A stretch of DNA of 64,000 nt from Arthrobacter sp. NIO-1057 (GCF_900094805.1 NZ_FMAT01000001.1:1-64000); one strand, 5' to 3'; counted from the first letter of the stretch, positions 46,506 to 56,503 are shown. The notes: generated by a model from the sequence alone, not told the origin. Numbers and translations are program-made.

Positions 46506-48272
46506 ATGACCGAGACACTTTTTGATTTTGGTGACAAACTTCCACTGGAAGACAAGCTCCCCGTAGCGTATCCAGAACGTGCGGCCTGGGGAACCGGGCC
46601 GAAACTTCGCGCCTGGCAGGCCGAAGCCTTGGCTCAATATTTTGAGACCGAGCCCAAGGACTTCATGGCCGTGGCTACCCCCGGCGCAGGTAAAACTACC
46701 TTCGCACTGCGCTTGGCCAAGGTGCTCATCGATTCGGGCAAAATCAATCGCATGATTGTTGTCGCGCCGACCGACCACCTGAAAAAGCAGTGGGCCGACG
46801 CAGCAGCCCGAGTTGGCATTGCGCTGGACCCCAATTACAAGAATTCTGATGGGCGCCACGGCTCGCACTATCTGGGGGTTGTCGTGACCTATGCCCAGGT
46901 GGCACTCAAGCCTGCAGTGCATCGGGCCAAGACCGAAAATGCTCGGACCTTGGTAATTATGGATGAGGTCCACCACGCAGGTGACGCCCTGTCCTGGGGT
47001 GACGGTATCCGCGAAGCGTTTGAGCCAGCAACACGACGCTTGGCCCTGACCGGTACCCCGTTCCGTTCCGACGCGGCTCCCATTCCTTTTGTGCAGTACG
47101 TTGATGAGGGTGATGGGATTCGCCGTTCCAAGGCGGACTACACCTACGGTTACGGCAACGCGCTTGCTGACCACGTAGTTCGTCCCGTGCTCTTCATGGC
47201 TTACTCGGGCAATATGCGCTGGCGTACCGCAGCCGGTGAGGAAATGGAAGCGAACCTCGGTGAAGGATTCACCAAGGACGTCACCGCTCACGCATGGCGT
47301 ACCGCCTTGGATCCACACGGCGACTGGATTCCATCGGTGCTTCGCGCTGCAGATCGACGCCTATCTGAGGTGCGACGCACCGTGAAAGATGCCGGCGGTC
47401 TGATTATTGCCACCGATCACGAGGACGCCCGCGGTTACGCCACGCAGCTCGAAGCGATCTGTGGCGAAAAAGTCACGACCATCCTCTCCGATGATCCCAA
47501 AGCTTCCGAGAAGATCGATGAATTCTCGGCCTCCGAAGCCCGGTGGATGGTCGCCGTGCGCATGGTGTCTGAAGGCGTTGACGTACCGCGTTTGTGCGTG
47601 GGCGTGTATGCCACCAGTACTTCGACTCCGCTGTTCTTTGCCCAGGCTGTTGGGCGCTTTGTGCGTAGCCGCAAGCGTGGGGAAGTAGCGAGCGTGTTCT
47701 TGCCTTCCGTGCCAATTCTCATGGCTTTGGCCAACGAGATGGAGGTCGAACGCGACCACGCGCTGGATAAGGAAGGCTCCAAGGACGAGGACGGTCTGGA
47801 CGATTCACTTCTTGAGGCTGCCAATAAGGAAGAGAAGGCTAGCGATGAGCTGGCGCGCAATAAATTTGAAGCTCTGAATTCGCAGGCTTCCTTTGACCGT
47901 GTGCTCTTTGATGGCGGCGAATTTGGTACCGGCGCAGATATCGGTAGTGATGAAGAACTAGGATTCCTAGGCATTCCAGGCCTGCTGGAAACCGACCAAG
48001 TTTCTGAACTGTTGCGCAAACAGCAGAGTAAGCAGATCAATCGGGGTGGCACGAAACCCGAACCGGTTTCTGATCACCGCCGAATGATGGAATTGCGTAC
48101 GAAGCTCTCCAAGAACGTTTCGGCGTGGGCCGCCCGTACCGGAACGCCCCATGGACAGATTCACAATAAGCTGCGCAGCATTTGTGGCGGACCGGCAGTT
48201 CCTCAGGCCACCGCCGATCAGCTGCAGGCTCGTATCGACAAATTGCAAGACTGGTTCGTCGGTCGCAAATAA
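46506..48272 (+). CDS. SF2 DEAD/DEAH-type helicase
   Basis: 588 aa. Walker A is ATPGAGKTT (58-65), motif II DEVHH (VIMDEVHHAGD), motif III-like LTGTPFR, and motif VI QAVGRFVRSRKRGE; AVRMVSEGVDVPRL is motif V. A variable C-terminal region rich in Glu/Lys/Asp (about 420-520) precedes a small final domain. The layout suits XPB/UvrB-like DNA helicases or restriction-type translocases, but no nuclease domain is present. Substrate unknown. The ATG has AAAAGG 4-5 nt upstream. Next to DUF3039. Confidence 0.88.
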   Translation: MTETLFDFGDKLPLEDKLPVAYPERAAWGTGPKLRAWQAEALAQYFETEPKDFMAVATPGAGKTTFALRLAKVLIDSGKINRMIVVAPTDHLKKQWADAAARVGIALDPNYKNSDGRHGSHYLGVVVTYAQVALKPAVHRAKTENARTLVIMDEVHHAGDALSWGDGIREAFEPATRRLALTGTPFRSDAAPIPFVQYVDEGDGIRRSKADYTYGYGNALADHVVRPVLFMAYSGNMRWRTAAGEEMEANLGEGFTKDVTAHAWRTALDPHGDWIPSVLRAADRRLSEVRRTVKDAGGLIIATDHEDARGYATQLEAICGEKVTTILSDDPKASEKIDEFSASEARWMVAVRMVSEGVDVPRLCVGVYATSTSTPLFFAQAVGRFVRSRKRGEVASVFLPSVPILMALANEMEVERDHALDKEGSKDEDGLDDSLLEAANKEEKASDELARNKFEALNSQASFDRVLFDGGEFGTGADIGSDEELGFLGIPGLLETDQVSELLRKQQSKQINRGGTKPEPVSDHRRMMELRTKLSKNVSAWAARTGTPHGQIHNKLRSICGGPAVPQATADQLQARIDKLQDWFVGRK

Positions 48273-48306
48273 GCCTGCTGACAGGTACTAGTGCCATAAT
48301 TCTGCC

Positions 48307-50019
48307 ATGGCTAAAAATGAATTATCGGTAGCAGCCCGGGTCCATCAAAGAGATCGCGCTCGGGCTGCTGCTTCGTATCTAGCCATCTTTTTAGGCCTGA
48401 TCAGCCTGTTCGCCCCGGTGATCGCCCACTTAGCCGGAGCCGCGCCCCTGCTGTTTTCCGGCCCGTTAGCGGCCTTCCCACCTTTTCTTTACCAAATTTC
48501 GCGCATCTACATTATTTTTGGAAGCTTCAGCCTCTTCGTAATGGCGCGATACCTTCGCTCGGGCAACCGACTTGCGTGGGGAGTTTCGATAGCGTTGCTG
48601 GTGCTCATTGCGCTCTTCAATATTGGAAAGACCATTGATTGGCCAGTGGCGGTGCTCAGCCTCGCAGGGGCGGCGTGGTTGGCTGCAAACCAAGCCGCGT
48701 TCCCGGTACGCCCCGGAAAGGTCCTCACTCGGCGTTCCCTGTTGGTCGGTGCAGCGGTGCTTCTCTTGGCAACCATCATTGCCGTTGGACTGTTGATCCA
48801 TCTAGTTCGAGATAATGCAATGAGCCTGGGCGATGGAGTACGCACGCTCTTTAGCTCATTGGATGTGGAACTTCACGAACGCGGCGAGCACCCGCGACTA
48901 GAACTGCTGCTGGCCTTGGTGCTGAGCATCGTGGGTTTGGTGATGTGGCACCTGCATGTGGCCAATCACGTCAGAGACATTGGTGCACAGGAACACCACG
49001 AAGCTCGTGAACGGGCCCGCAGCGTCATCGATGCCTACGGTGGTGGCACCCTGGACTATTTTGCCTTGCGCGATGACAAAGAATGGTTCTTCCTCAAAGA
49101 CTCGGTGCTCGCTTACGCTATTCGTGGCTCAGTCTGCCTGGTGTCTCCAGATCCAATTGGTCCAGCCGAGCAACGCGAAGAAATCTGGGCCGAGTTCATG
49201 CTCTGGGCAGAGCACCACGGCCTGGCCGTGAGCGTGCTGGCGGCGGGCGAAGAATGGCTGCCGATTTACGAGGATAGCGGTCTGCACACGGTGTATCTGG
49301 GCGATGAGGCGATCGTGGACTGCCAGAATTTTTCTTTGGCCGGCAAGAAGTCGAAGTCTTTGAGACAGGGACACGCCAGAATCTTACGTGCCGGATATTC
49401 GGTACAGCACGTTGACCCCTTGCAGATCTCCGATGAGCTCAAGAAGCGGCTGGAAGCGTTGAGCCTGCAGAGCCGACAAGGTGAGGTTGAGCGTGGTTTC
49501 TCCATGACCCTCTCGCGTTTGTTTGATCCGGAGGATAAGGGCCTAATGCTTTCGATCGCCAGCGATGCTCAAGGGATTGCCCAAGCGTTTATCCAGTGGA
49601 TGCCAGCCTCTGCAGCTAACGGCTGGTCGCTGGATGTTATGCGTCGGAGCACTGCTGACGATATGCCAGGTGGGCTCATGGATTTCATCATTATTGAAAC
49701 CATCGGGAGATTGGCCGTTGAAGGCAAGCGTGGTTTGGGGCTCAACTTTGCGGTGTTGCGTGATGCCGTGGCAGAAGATAAAAATTCTTCGAGGTTCGAG
49801 AAGCTGGTGGCTCAACAAGCATCCAAACATGCTCAGGTAGCTTCCCTCTGGAAGTTTAATGCCAAATATGACCCACAGTGGCAACCGCGATATGCAGCCG
49901 TAGGAACCATGGATCTGTGGTTAGCTCAAGGTTTGAGCATGGCCCATGCCGAAGGTCTGGCCGAGTTCCCCTCCTTGCCGTCACTCGGATCCTCTGGAAC
50001 ACAGCGAAACAAAAAATGA
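48307..50019 (+). CDS. Phosphatidylglycerol lysyltransferase-like protein (DUF2156)
   Basis: 570 aa. Six predicted membrane helices (about 20-40, 58-80, 88-108, 115-135, 140-165, 195-215) are followed by a C-terminal catalytic domain of about 320 aa typical of MprF/LPG synthases (EWFFLKDSVLAYAIRGSVCLVSPDPIGP; IEDSGLHTVYLGDEAIVDC; GLGLNFAVLRDA). MprF proteins attach lysine (or alanine) from aminoacyl-tRNA to phosphatidylglycerol and protect against cationic peptides. The membrane part here is shorter than the 14-helix flippase part of full MprF. The start has CATAAT 6 nt upstream, a leaderless pattern. Confidence 0.82.
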   Translation: MAKNELSVAARVHQRDRARAAASYLAIFLGLISLFAPVIAHLAGAAPLLFSGPLAAFPPFLYQISRIYIIFGSFSLFVMARYLRSGNRLAWGVSIALLVLIALFNIGKTIDWPVAVLSLAGAAWLAANQAAFPVRPGKVLTRRSLLVGAAVLLLATIIAVGLLIHLVRDNAMSLGDGVRTLFSSLDVELHERGEHPRLELLLALVLSIVGLVMWHLHVANHVRDIGAQEHHEARERARSVIDAYGGGTLDYFALRDDKEWFFLKDSVLAYAIRGSVCLVSPDPIGPAEQREEIWAEFMLWAEHHGLAVSVLAAGEEWLPIYEDSGLHTVYLGDEAIVDCQNFSLAGKKSKSLRQGHARILRAGYSVQHVDPLQISDELKKRLEALSLQSRQGEVERGFSMTLSRLFDPEDKGLMLSIASDAQGIAQAFIQWMPASAANGWSLDVMRRSTADDMPGGLMDFIIIETIGRLAVEGKRGLGLNFAVLRDAVAEDKNSSRFEKLVAQQASKHAQVASLWKFNAKYDPQWQPRYAAVGTMDLWLAQGLSMAHAEGLAEFPSLPSLGSSGTQRNKK

Positions 50020-50132
50020 GGTCTACATCTTTTCTACCCGAAAAGAGCCAGCGAGAGTTATCTTTGATCATGGTTTCGAGACGGGCTCATACGAAAGGGT
50101 GAACCTCAGGGTTGTTGGAAAGGCCAGAAAAC

Positions 50133-50771
50133 ATGAACAATCGTGAAAAGTATTTCCGGTATGCTTTAAGCAGTGGGGCATTGGCTTACTCCTCAGGCAT
50201 GCTCAGCGAAGCCATACTGGGATGGAAATTAGATCCACGCACGACACTTCTATCCGAATTGGCCGCCCGCCAGCATCGGGATAGAAGAATTTTCCAGGCC
50301 ACAGACATCCTCGCCGGAACGTTATTTATTGGGGCTAGCGCGGTACCACAGCATCGCCGTGCAACAACGCTTCGAGTGTTATTAGCGTTCTTTGGTACAG
50401 CCACCATTGCTGATGCACTCAGCCCCCTGGACTACCCGATTTCTCAAAACGAGCAGAACCCGAGGGCGCAGAAGCATCGCGGAGCCCCGAGCCTTCGCCA
50501 TCGGGCGCACTATCTCACCACGACTCTCGCTGGCAGCGCCGCTGCGGGAATTTGTCTGCACGATTGGCTGCTGCAGCGTCGTCAGTCGAATACGGTGCGA
50601 AAGTTTGCTGGCCCCGCCGTGATTTTGGGAGAAATCGCGGGAGTCGTGGCTTTGGCCTCCCCGCGGCTTTTACCTGGAATTGTGCAGAGGATGCAGACCC
50701 TTGGATTTACTGCCATTTGCCTGGATTTAGCTCGACGTGGATTGGCTACTTCAGATTCGCCAAGACTGTGA
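50133..50771 (+). CDS. DUF998-like membrane protein
   Basis: 212 aa with about five hydrophobic segments and the short motif LSELAARQHRDRRIFQATD after the first, where LSEL is typical of DUF998 proteins. Function unknown. The ATG chosen has GGAAAGG 9 nt upstream; an ORF seven codons longer is open but unsupported. Base composition is a little AT-richer than the core genes. Confidence 0.65.
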   Translation: MNNREKYFRYALSSGALAYSSGMLSEAILGWKLDPRTTLLSELAARQHRDRRIFQATDILAGTLFIGASAVPQHRRATTLRVLLAFFGTATIADALSPLDYPISQNEQNPRAQKHRGAPSLRHRAHYLTTTLAGSAAAGICLHDWLLQRRQSNTVRKFAGPAVILGEIAGVVALASPRLLPGIVQRMQTLGFTAICLDLARRGLATSDSPRL

Positions 50772-50794
50772 ATTCAGCTTGCGTGTAGGGCCAG

Positions 50795-51394
50795 TTATAG
50801 CTTCTCGGAACTTTTCTCCACCCGGTCGTAAGTAAGTATGCGAATCCCCGAATCGAGCACGGTTTGTGCGACCGGTTGGAAACGGTGAAAGTTATAGGGG
50901 CCATCAAAAAGCGGGATGCCTGCTCCGATCACCGACGGATTTAGTTTGAGGATCAGCCGATCTATTTCCGGCAGCAAACTGTGGGCCAGTTTTCCACCAC
51001 CGACCAACCACAAGTCTTTTCCGGGTTCATTTTTCAGCTGGCGCACCCGCCCTAATGCATCGTCGTGCACAATCTCGACGGCAGGGTTTTGGCTCTTGAG
51101 GGTGGTTGAGAAAACCAAATGGCGAAGGTGCCGATAGGCATCGGTGGTCCCGGCAGCCAAACCAACTTCGTAGGATGCACGACCTTCAAGAACAGTGTCG
51201 AAGGTGGTGCCAGGATCGGTAATCCCTAGAGCTTCACGCGCGGCTGAGGGCAAGGTTTCGGGGTAGTGCTCGATCATGAAACCGATGAGGTCTTCAGCTA
51301 GTGGGAAGAACTCGCCTGAGCTGGGATCTCCGCCTTCAGGCCCGGCAATGTAGCCGTCCAAAGTCGTGGCGACGTGGTACACGAGCTTTCGCAT
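50795..51394 (-). CDS. RibD C-terminal / dihydrofolate reductase-like protein
   Basis: 199 aa in the RibD_C/DHFR-like fold. MRKLVYHVATTLDGYIAG is the usual start; GPDGGDPSSGEFFPLAEDLIGFMIE and DLWLVGGGKLAHSLLPEIDRLILKLNPSVIGAGIPLF are the NADPH-binding core. Members of this group are mostly of unknown substrate. The ATG is chosen because it fits the family start; a frame 12 codons longer is open. No ribosome site is strong. Confidence 0.85.
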   Translation of the reverse strand: MRKLVYHVATTLDGYIAGPEGGDPSSGEFFPLAEDLIGFMIEHYPETLPSAAREALGITDPGTTFDTVLEGRASYEVGLAAGTTDAYRHLRHLVFSTTLKSQNPAVEIVHDDALGRVRQLKNEPGKDLWLVGGGKLAHSLLPEIDRLILKLNPSVIGAGIPLFDGPYNFHRFQPVAQTVLDSGIRILTYDRVEKSSEKL

Positions 51395-51491
51395 GTTGGT
51401 CCGTTCTTGGAGACACCGGTGTGCCCCCAAGCATGCGCACGTAGTGAGGCAACGGTCAAGTACCTCGCGACGATCAGGGATCGGTTCGCAC

Positions 51492-52085
51492 CTACCCTAA
51501 AGTCAGAACCGTGACTCCGGCATCGCGTAATTCATCATGAACGGATGGCAGGTTTTCGGGCGTGACGGCAGCTGTCAGCGGCGAGATGACTGTGGCGCTA
51601 AAACCCTCAGCCACAGCATCCAAGGCAGTGGCGCGCACGCAGTGATCTGCCGCCAAACCGACAATGTCCACGGTGGTGATGCCTGCTTCGCGTAACCACG
51701 GGGCCAACAACGGGCCACTTTCATCGTCAATAGGGGCACCATCGACGAGCTTGCGTGCTTCAAATCCTGAATAGGCGGCGGTAAATCGGCCCTTGGCAAA
51801 GCGCGCGTCGACCGGCGTATCTTTGAGCAGCGGGTGTAGCTCGGCCCCGGCGGTTCCAGCAACACAGTGTGGTGGCCACGAATCAACGTAGTCCGGCGTT
51901 GATGAAAAGTGGGCTCCGGGCTCAATGTGCCAGTCTTGCGTGGTGATCACGGCCGAATAACTCTGGCGGCGTTCGGCAATATCGCTGGTGATCGCTGCGG
52001 CGACGGCATTCCCGCCCGCTACGGCCAGGGCACCGCCCTCGCAAAAGTCAGGTTGTAGATCAATGATCAGCAGGGCTCGAGTCAT
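51492..52085 (-). CDS. pncA: Nicotinamidase
   Basis: Hydrolyses nicotinamide to nicotinic acid in NAD salvage, 197 aa. The catalytic triad is D9, K98 and C149 (GLAADHCVR); the metal ligands D51, H53, H59 and H73 line up with those of M. tuberculosis PncA (D49, H51, H57, H71), which also activates pyrazinamide. AAGGAG lies 8 nt before the ATG. It follows pncB by 77 nt on the same strand; the two genes catalyse sequential steps. Confidence 0.94.
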   Translation of the reverse strand: MTRALLIIDLQPDFCEGGALAVAGGNAVAAAITSDIAERRQSYSAVITTQDWHIEPGAHFSSTPDYVDSWPPHCVAGTAGAELHPLLKDTPVDARFAKGRFTAAYSGFEARKLVDGAPIDDESGPLLAPWLREAGITTVDIVGLAADHCVRATALDAVAEGFSATVISPLTAAVTPENLPSVHDELRDAGVTVLTLG

Positions 52086-52162
52086 GGCTTGCTCCTTGAT
52101 GCGGGCCGTTGAATTAGCCTTGTGATGAGGCTACGGCCCGCAACTGAGATTTTCGTGTGTTT

Positions 52163-53461
52163 TCAGTTCTGAATCATGATCGTTGGAATGACCGGTTCGC
52201 CACGCTGCAACTTACGGGCAACGCCGGGCAGTTCTTGGATCGATGCGCGGTGACGTTCGGTGGCCTTCGTGACACCGCTAGCACCCGTGTAGGACTGATC
52301 AATTTCGCCATTGACCACCAGTGGTACAACCAGCTCACGCTCTGGGCCACCGGTGGTGTGCTCGGTGGTGGAGACAACTTCCGCCACAGCGCGGTCACGG
52401 TCATTGAGCTGACGGACCGCGTGCTTGCGACCGCCAACGCTAGCCTTATTTGCGGCGGCTTTGGCCACGGGGATCCACTCGCCGGCATCATCTTGACGCG
52501 CAACAAGCTTGTAAACCATGGAAGCGGTGGGGTGTCCGGAACCGGTGACCAGGGCGGTGCCTACGCCATAGGAATCAACCGGGGCGCTGGCCAAGGCAGC
52601 GATAGCGTACTCGTCCAAGTCCGAAGTGACGGTGATCTTCGTATTCCAATTGCCGAGGTCATCCAATAGCTGACGAACCCAACCGGCCTGTTGCACCAGG
52701 TCTCCGGAATCGAGGCGAACCCCGCCAAGCTCAGGACCGGCGACTTCAACAGCGGTGCGAACCCCTTGTTCGACATCGTAGGTATCTACCAACAAGATCG
52801 TGTCCTTACCCAAGGACGCGACCTGCGCTTCAAAGGCGGCGCGCTCCGAATCGTGCAGCAGGGTGAAGGAGTGGGCAGAGGTTCCCACGGTCTTTAGCCC
52901 GTAACGAGCACCTGCCTCCAAATTCGAGGTTGAAGCGAAGCCGGCAATCATCGCTGCGCGGGCTGCGGCAACGGCCGATTCTTCGTGGGTGCGTCGTGAT
53001 CCCATTTCGATGCAGGGACGATCTCCTGCCGAGGCGATCATGCGAGAAGCCGCCGAGGTAATGGCCGAGTCGTGATTCATCACCGAGAGCAGGTAGGTTT
53101 CCACCACACAGGCTTCGGCGAAGGTGGATTCGACGGTCAGCAGGGGAGAGTTAGGGAAGTACAGCTCGCCCTCGGCGTAACCGGAAATGTTCCCGCTGAA
53201 TCGGTAGTTTTCCAAGTACTTGATGGTCTGAGCGTTGACTACCTTGTTGTCTTTGAGGAAGCGCAGCTGCTCGTCGTCAAAATGAAAATCAGCCAGTCCT
53301 TCAAGCAAGCGTCCGGTGCCGCCAACAACACCATAGCGACGTCCCTCAGGCAAGCGCCGTGCGAACGCTTCAAACACGGAAGGGCGGTGGGCCGCACCGG
53401 ACTCGAGTGCCGCCTGAAGCATGGTCAACTCATAGTGGTCGGTGAAGAGGCTGGTGCGCAT
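52163..53461 (-). CDS. pncB: Nicotinate phosphoribosyltransferase
   Basis: Converts nicotinate, PRPP and ATP to nicotinate mononucleotide in the Preiss-Handler pathway, 432 aa. Motifs YELTMLQAAL, EGELYFPNSPLLTVESTFAEACVVETYLLS, GSRRTHEESAVAAARAAMIAGFASTSNLEAG and DVEQGVRTAVEVAGPELGGVRLDSGDL are all in order. AGGAG lies 6 nt before the ATG. A TTATAC-like -10 on the minus strand near 53530 may drive pncB-pncA; the 144-nt gap also holds the clpS promoter on the other strand. Confidence 0.95.
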   Translation of the reverse strand: MRTSLFTDHYELTMLQAALESGAAHRPSVFEAFARRLPEGRRYGVVGGTGRLLEGLADFHFDDEQLRFLKDNKVVNAQTIKYLENYRFSGNISGYAEGELYFPNSPLLTVESTFAEACVVETYLLSVMNHDSAITSAASRMIASAGDRPCIEMGSRRTHEESAVAAARAAMIAGFASTSNLEAGARYGLKTVGTSAHSFTLLHDSERAAFEAQVASLGKDTILLVDTYDVEQGVRTAVEVAGPELGGVRLDSGDLVQQAGWVRQLLDDLGNWNTKITVTSDLDEYAIAALASAPVDSYGVGTALVTGSGHPTASMVYKLVARQDDAGEWIPVAKAAANKASVGGRKHAVRQLNDRDRAVAEVVSTTEHTTGGPERELVVPLVVNGEIDQSYTGASGVTKATERHRASIQELPGVARKLQRGEPVIPTIMIQN

Positions 53462-53605
53462 GGGACGCTCCTGAAGATCGAAAAAGTATCAGCGGTGGTG
53501 CTGCTTGTACTAGCAGACCGGTTTTTACTGTATAACGGCTCACGCTGAAGATGATATTTACCGTGTCCTGCGTGGCGTTCAGAATCGACGCGTAAAATAG
53601 AAATT

Positions 53606-53890
53606 ATGACCGCAATGCCCGATGTACTTCCGGAAATCGAAACCGCCGCCACGTATGAAAAGCCATGGCGCTTGATTGTGTGGAATGACCCGGTGAACTT
53701 GATGAGTTACGTGGCCTATGTTTTCCGTTCCTACTTTGGATTCACGGCTGAAAAGGCTGAACAGCTCATGTTGCAGGTGCACCATGACGGATTCTGCACT
53801 GTGCGCTCTGGTAGCCGTGAAGCCATTGAATCGGATGTCCAAGCAATGCACGGATTCGGGCTTAACGCGACCATGACCCAGGAGGCCTAA
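53606..53890 (+). CDS. clpS: ATP-dependent Clp protease adaptor ClpS
   Basis: Delivers N-degron substrates to ClpC/ClpA, 94 aa. The substrate pocket region VWNDPVNLMSYVAYVFRSYFGF (N and D in WNDPVN are the pocket residues) is intact. TAAAAT lies 7 nt before the ATG and no ribosome site is seen, so it is probably leaderless. The next gene starts 2 nt after it. Confidence 0.94.
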   Translation: MTAMPDVLPEIETAATYEKPWRLIVWNDPVNLMSYVAYVFRSYFGFTAEKAEQLMLQVHHDGFCTVRSGSREAIESDVQAMHGFGLNATMTQEA

Positions 53891-53892
53891 GG

Positions 53893-54471
53893 GTGGCCAA
53901 GGCCTTCAAATACGGTGCCCACGGAATTACTGGCACCTTGCATTCTGCCGAGCGTAAGTTACTGCGCGAACTCTTTGGTGATGTGATCACCATGCTCGAA
54001 GAGCGTGCACTGGTACATCAACTTCCTGACGATATCGACCCCTTATACGCTTTGACCGGCATGCGGCCAGAGTCGATGGATCTGCCGCCGGTCACTGATC
54101 CGGCACTATCCAAACTTCTACCTGATGCCAGCGCTGACCCCGTGATGGCAGCAGAGCACCGTCGACTGACCGAAGCTGACTTGATTGCACAGAAGATCGG
54201 CAGGTTGCGCGAGGCCCAGTTCCTGATGGAAACCGACAAGATCGTGCTGGAAAATCAGAACGCACAACGCTTTGCGCAGGCACTGAATGATGTCCGGCTT
54301 GTCTTGGCCGAACGCCTCGAAATCCGAGACGAACAGGATGCCGAACGCGTTTCTGAAGTCTTGGACGCGGCGGAGGTCGAAACCCCTGAAGAGTATCTAG
54401 CGTTGGTTTATAACTTGGTTTCCTGGGTGCAGGATACGTTGATGAGCGCCCTGATGGATGCGGAGTATTAA
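53893..54471 (+). CDS. DUF2017 protein
   Basis: 192 aa, helical, no membrane segment. FKYGAHGITGTLHSAERKLLRELFGDVITMLEE is the family opening. The gene lies directly after clpS, as it does in many actinobacteria, so a role in Clp-dependent proteolysis has been suggested by context only. GTG start, 2 nt after clpS; murI follows 3 nt after its stop. Confidence 0.88.
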   Translation: MAKAFKYGAHGITGTLHSAERKLLRELFGDVITMLEERALVHQLPDDIDPLYALTGMRPESMDLPPVTDPALSKLLPDASADPVMAAEHRRLTEADLIAQKIGRLREAQFLMETDKIVLENQNAQRFAQALNDVRLVLAERLEIRDEQDAERVSEVLDAAEVETPEEYLALVYNLVSWVQDTLMSALMDAEY

Positions 54472-54474
54472 TCG

Positions 54475-55398
54475 ATGAATTCCTATTTTGCTAGCGAACA
54501 AGTTTCAGTACCTGACTCCGATACGCCGATCGGCATCTTTGACTCGGGCGTTGGTGGCCTGACCGTAGCTCGCGCAGTGATTGATCAGCTCCCGGGCGAA
54601 TCGCTGATCTATGTTGGTGATACGGCAAACTCGCCTTACGGACCCTTGCCGATTGCTCAGGTGCGCGCCAATGCCTTGGGTGTGATGGATGAGCTGGTGG
54701 ATGCTGGCGTGAAATTGCTGGTGATCGCCTGCAACTCGGCGTCGGCCGCGGTCTTGCGTGATGCGCGGGAACGGTACACCGCTAGATACGGAATTCCGGT
54801 GGTGGAAGTCATTCAGCCTGCGGTACGCCGTGCGGTGGCTGGCTCCAAGAATGGCAAAATCGGCATCATCGGCACGCAAGCTACGGTAGGTTCGCGAGCC
54901 TACGAAGATGCCTTCGCTGCTGCCCCTGATCTTCAAGTGACCTCCGTGGCCTGCCCGCGTTTTGTAGAGTTCGTGGAATCGGGAATTACTGCCGGACCAG
55001 AACTTCTGCAGATTGCGCAGGAGTATTTGGCGCCACTTCAAGAAGTTGGCGTGGACACCCTGATTTTGGGATGCACCCACTACCCATTGTTAACCGGCGT
55101 CATTTCTTATGTCATGGGTGATGGCGTCACCTTGGTTTCCAGCGCAGAAGAAACCGCCAAGGATGTTTTCCGTGCATTAACGCGTCATTCATTGGTGCGC
55201 GAAGATGGTGTCGCGGCGCGTCATGAGTTCCTTGCCACAGGCAACGCTGATAGTTTTGGTGTACTGGCTCGCCGTTTCCTCGGACCCGAGGTTTTGCAGG
55301 TGCGCCACGTGGACCATGTGGCCGCCCACTACCCGACCGGCGCGATTGCGCAGATTACTCCGCAAATGATTGCCGCGTCGAAAGCGAGAAACGAATGA
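54475..55398 (+). CDS. murI: Glutamate racemase
   Basis: Makes D-glutamate for peptidoglycan, 307 aa. The catalytic cysteines lie in [12 protein letters not shown] and [11 protein letters not shown]; the core opens [17 protein letters not shown], with ANSPYGPLP in front. The first 17 residues are not conserved in relatives, and a start a few codons later is possible. Overlaps the next gene by 4 nt. Confidence 0.94.
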   Translation: MNSYFASEQVSVPDSDTPIGIFDSGVGGLTVARAVIDQLPGESLIYVGDTANSPYGPLPIAQVRANALGVMDELVDAGVKLLVIACNSASAAVLRDARERYTARYGIPVVEVIQPAVRRAVAGSKNGKIGIIGTQATVGSRAYEDAFAAAPDLQVTSVACPRFVEFVESGITAGPELLQIAQEYLAPLQEVGVDTLILGCTHYPLLTGVISYVMGDGVTLVSSAEETAKDVFRALTRHSLVREDGVAARHEFLATGNADSFGVLARRFLGPEVLQVRHVDHVAAHYPTGAIAQITPQMIAASKARNE

Positions 55399-56336
55399 AG
55401 CTGACCATCATCGGATGCACCGGGTCGTTTCCTGGACCGGGATCTCCCGCGTCCTGTTACCTGGTGTCCGCCTTTGATGGCACGCGCGACTGGAAGATTC
55501 TCCTAGATTTAGGTTCCGGCGCGCTGGGCGTTCTGCAACGCTACACAGATCTTAAAGACATTGATGGGATCATGATTTCCCATCTACACCCGGATCATTG
55601 CATGGACCTTTGCGGTCTGCATGTGGCGATTCGTTGGGATCCTAATGGCTGGGGTCGTGAACGCATGCTGGTACACGGACCTGCTGCGACCGCCAACCGC
55701 ATTGAAACTGCCTATTCCTTGCCCGACGGTGACACCATGGCCAAGGACTACGACTTCCAAGTATGGACGCCGAACAAGCCAGTAAAAATTGGGCCCTTCA
55801 CCATCACCCCTTATCCGGTGCGTCACCCGATTGAAGAAGCCTACGCGTTGCGCGTGGAGGCAAGCGAACCGGGCCCAGATGGCGAAATGCTCACCAGCGT
55901 CCTGACGTACTCGGGGGATACCGACACCTGCGATGGTCTGGTAGAAGCAGCCAAAGGCGCAGATATGTTCCTCTGCGAAGCTGCTTTTGAAGAAGGCCGC
56001 GATGATCATATCGACGGCGTACACCTGACCGGTAAACGTGCCGGCGATATGGCCACCGCAGCCGGCGCTGAACGTATGCTACTCACGCACATTCCGGTGT
56101 GGACCGATATCAATAAGGTTGTGGAAGAAGCCAAGGGAACCTACTCCGGTGGTATTGCCGTGGCAGTATCCGGCGTGACCTATGGCGTGTACTCGGGAAG
56201 CCTGAAAGAAGATAAAGATCCTTCTCTGTTTAGAGGGGAGCGCGGTACCGATTATTTGAAGACGCGTACCGGCACCTTGCCCACCATTTCTTATGAAAAG
56301 ACGCGTAAGTTCCCACTACTTAAACGTAAAAAGTAA
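55395..56336 (+). CDS. MBL-fold protein, Rv1339-like (cyclic nucleotide phosphodiesterase type)
   Basis: 313 aa with the metal motif HLHPDHC (about 61-67) and the later histidines [10 protein letters not shown] and HLTGKRAGD; overall the RNase Z/class II phosphodiesterase layout. It has the place and appearance of M. tuberculosis Rv1339, reported to be a cAMP phosphodiesterase; that activity is inferred here. Operon with murI (ATGA overlap). A long hairpin follows. Confidence 0.85.
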   Translation: MKLTIIGCTGSFPGPGSPASCYLVSAFDGTRDWKILLDLGSGALGVLQRYTDLKDIDGIMISHLHPDHCMDLCGLHVAIRWDPNGWGRERMLVHGPAATANRIETAYSLPDGDTMAKDYDFQVWTPNKPVKIGPFTITPYPVRHPIEEAYALRVEASEPGPDGEMLTSVLTYSGDTDTCDGLVEAAKGADMFLCEAAFEEGRDDHIDGVHLTGKRAGDMATAAGAERMLLTHIPVWTDINKVVEEAKGTYSGGIAVAVSGVTYGVYSGSLKEDKDPSLFRGERGTDYLKTRTGTLPTISYEKTRKFPLLKRKK

Positions 56337-56350
56337 ATACCAAACGAAAG

Positions 56351-56394
56351 ATCAGCATTACCGAAACGGCCAGCTTCGTTGCGGTGGTGCTGAT
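56351..56394 (+). terminator. Terminator after the Rv1339-like gene
   Basis: Imperfect stem: ATCAGCA (56351-56357), two G-U pairs, ACCG (56360-56363), one mismatch, AACG (56365-56368) with CGTT (56377-56380), CGGT (56382-56385) and TGCTGAT (56388-56394). Followed by TCTTTGTTG, a weak U-run. Confidence 0.75.
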
Positions 56395-56503
56395 TCTTTG
56401 TTGCAGTCCTAGACAATACTTTATGCCGCCACGAGGTGTATTTCACCGTAACTCTCTGGCGAGCACGTGAAAATCATCGGGTACGCGTGGTTAGGATGGA
56501 ATC

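Noticed and set aside
51413-51422. 10-bp palindrome ACACCGGTGT upstream of the reductase-like gene
   Set aside because: Single short palindrome without repeats or a promoter in register; expected by chance in 64 kb.
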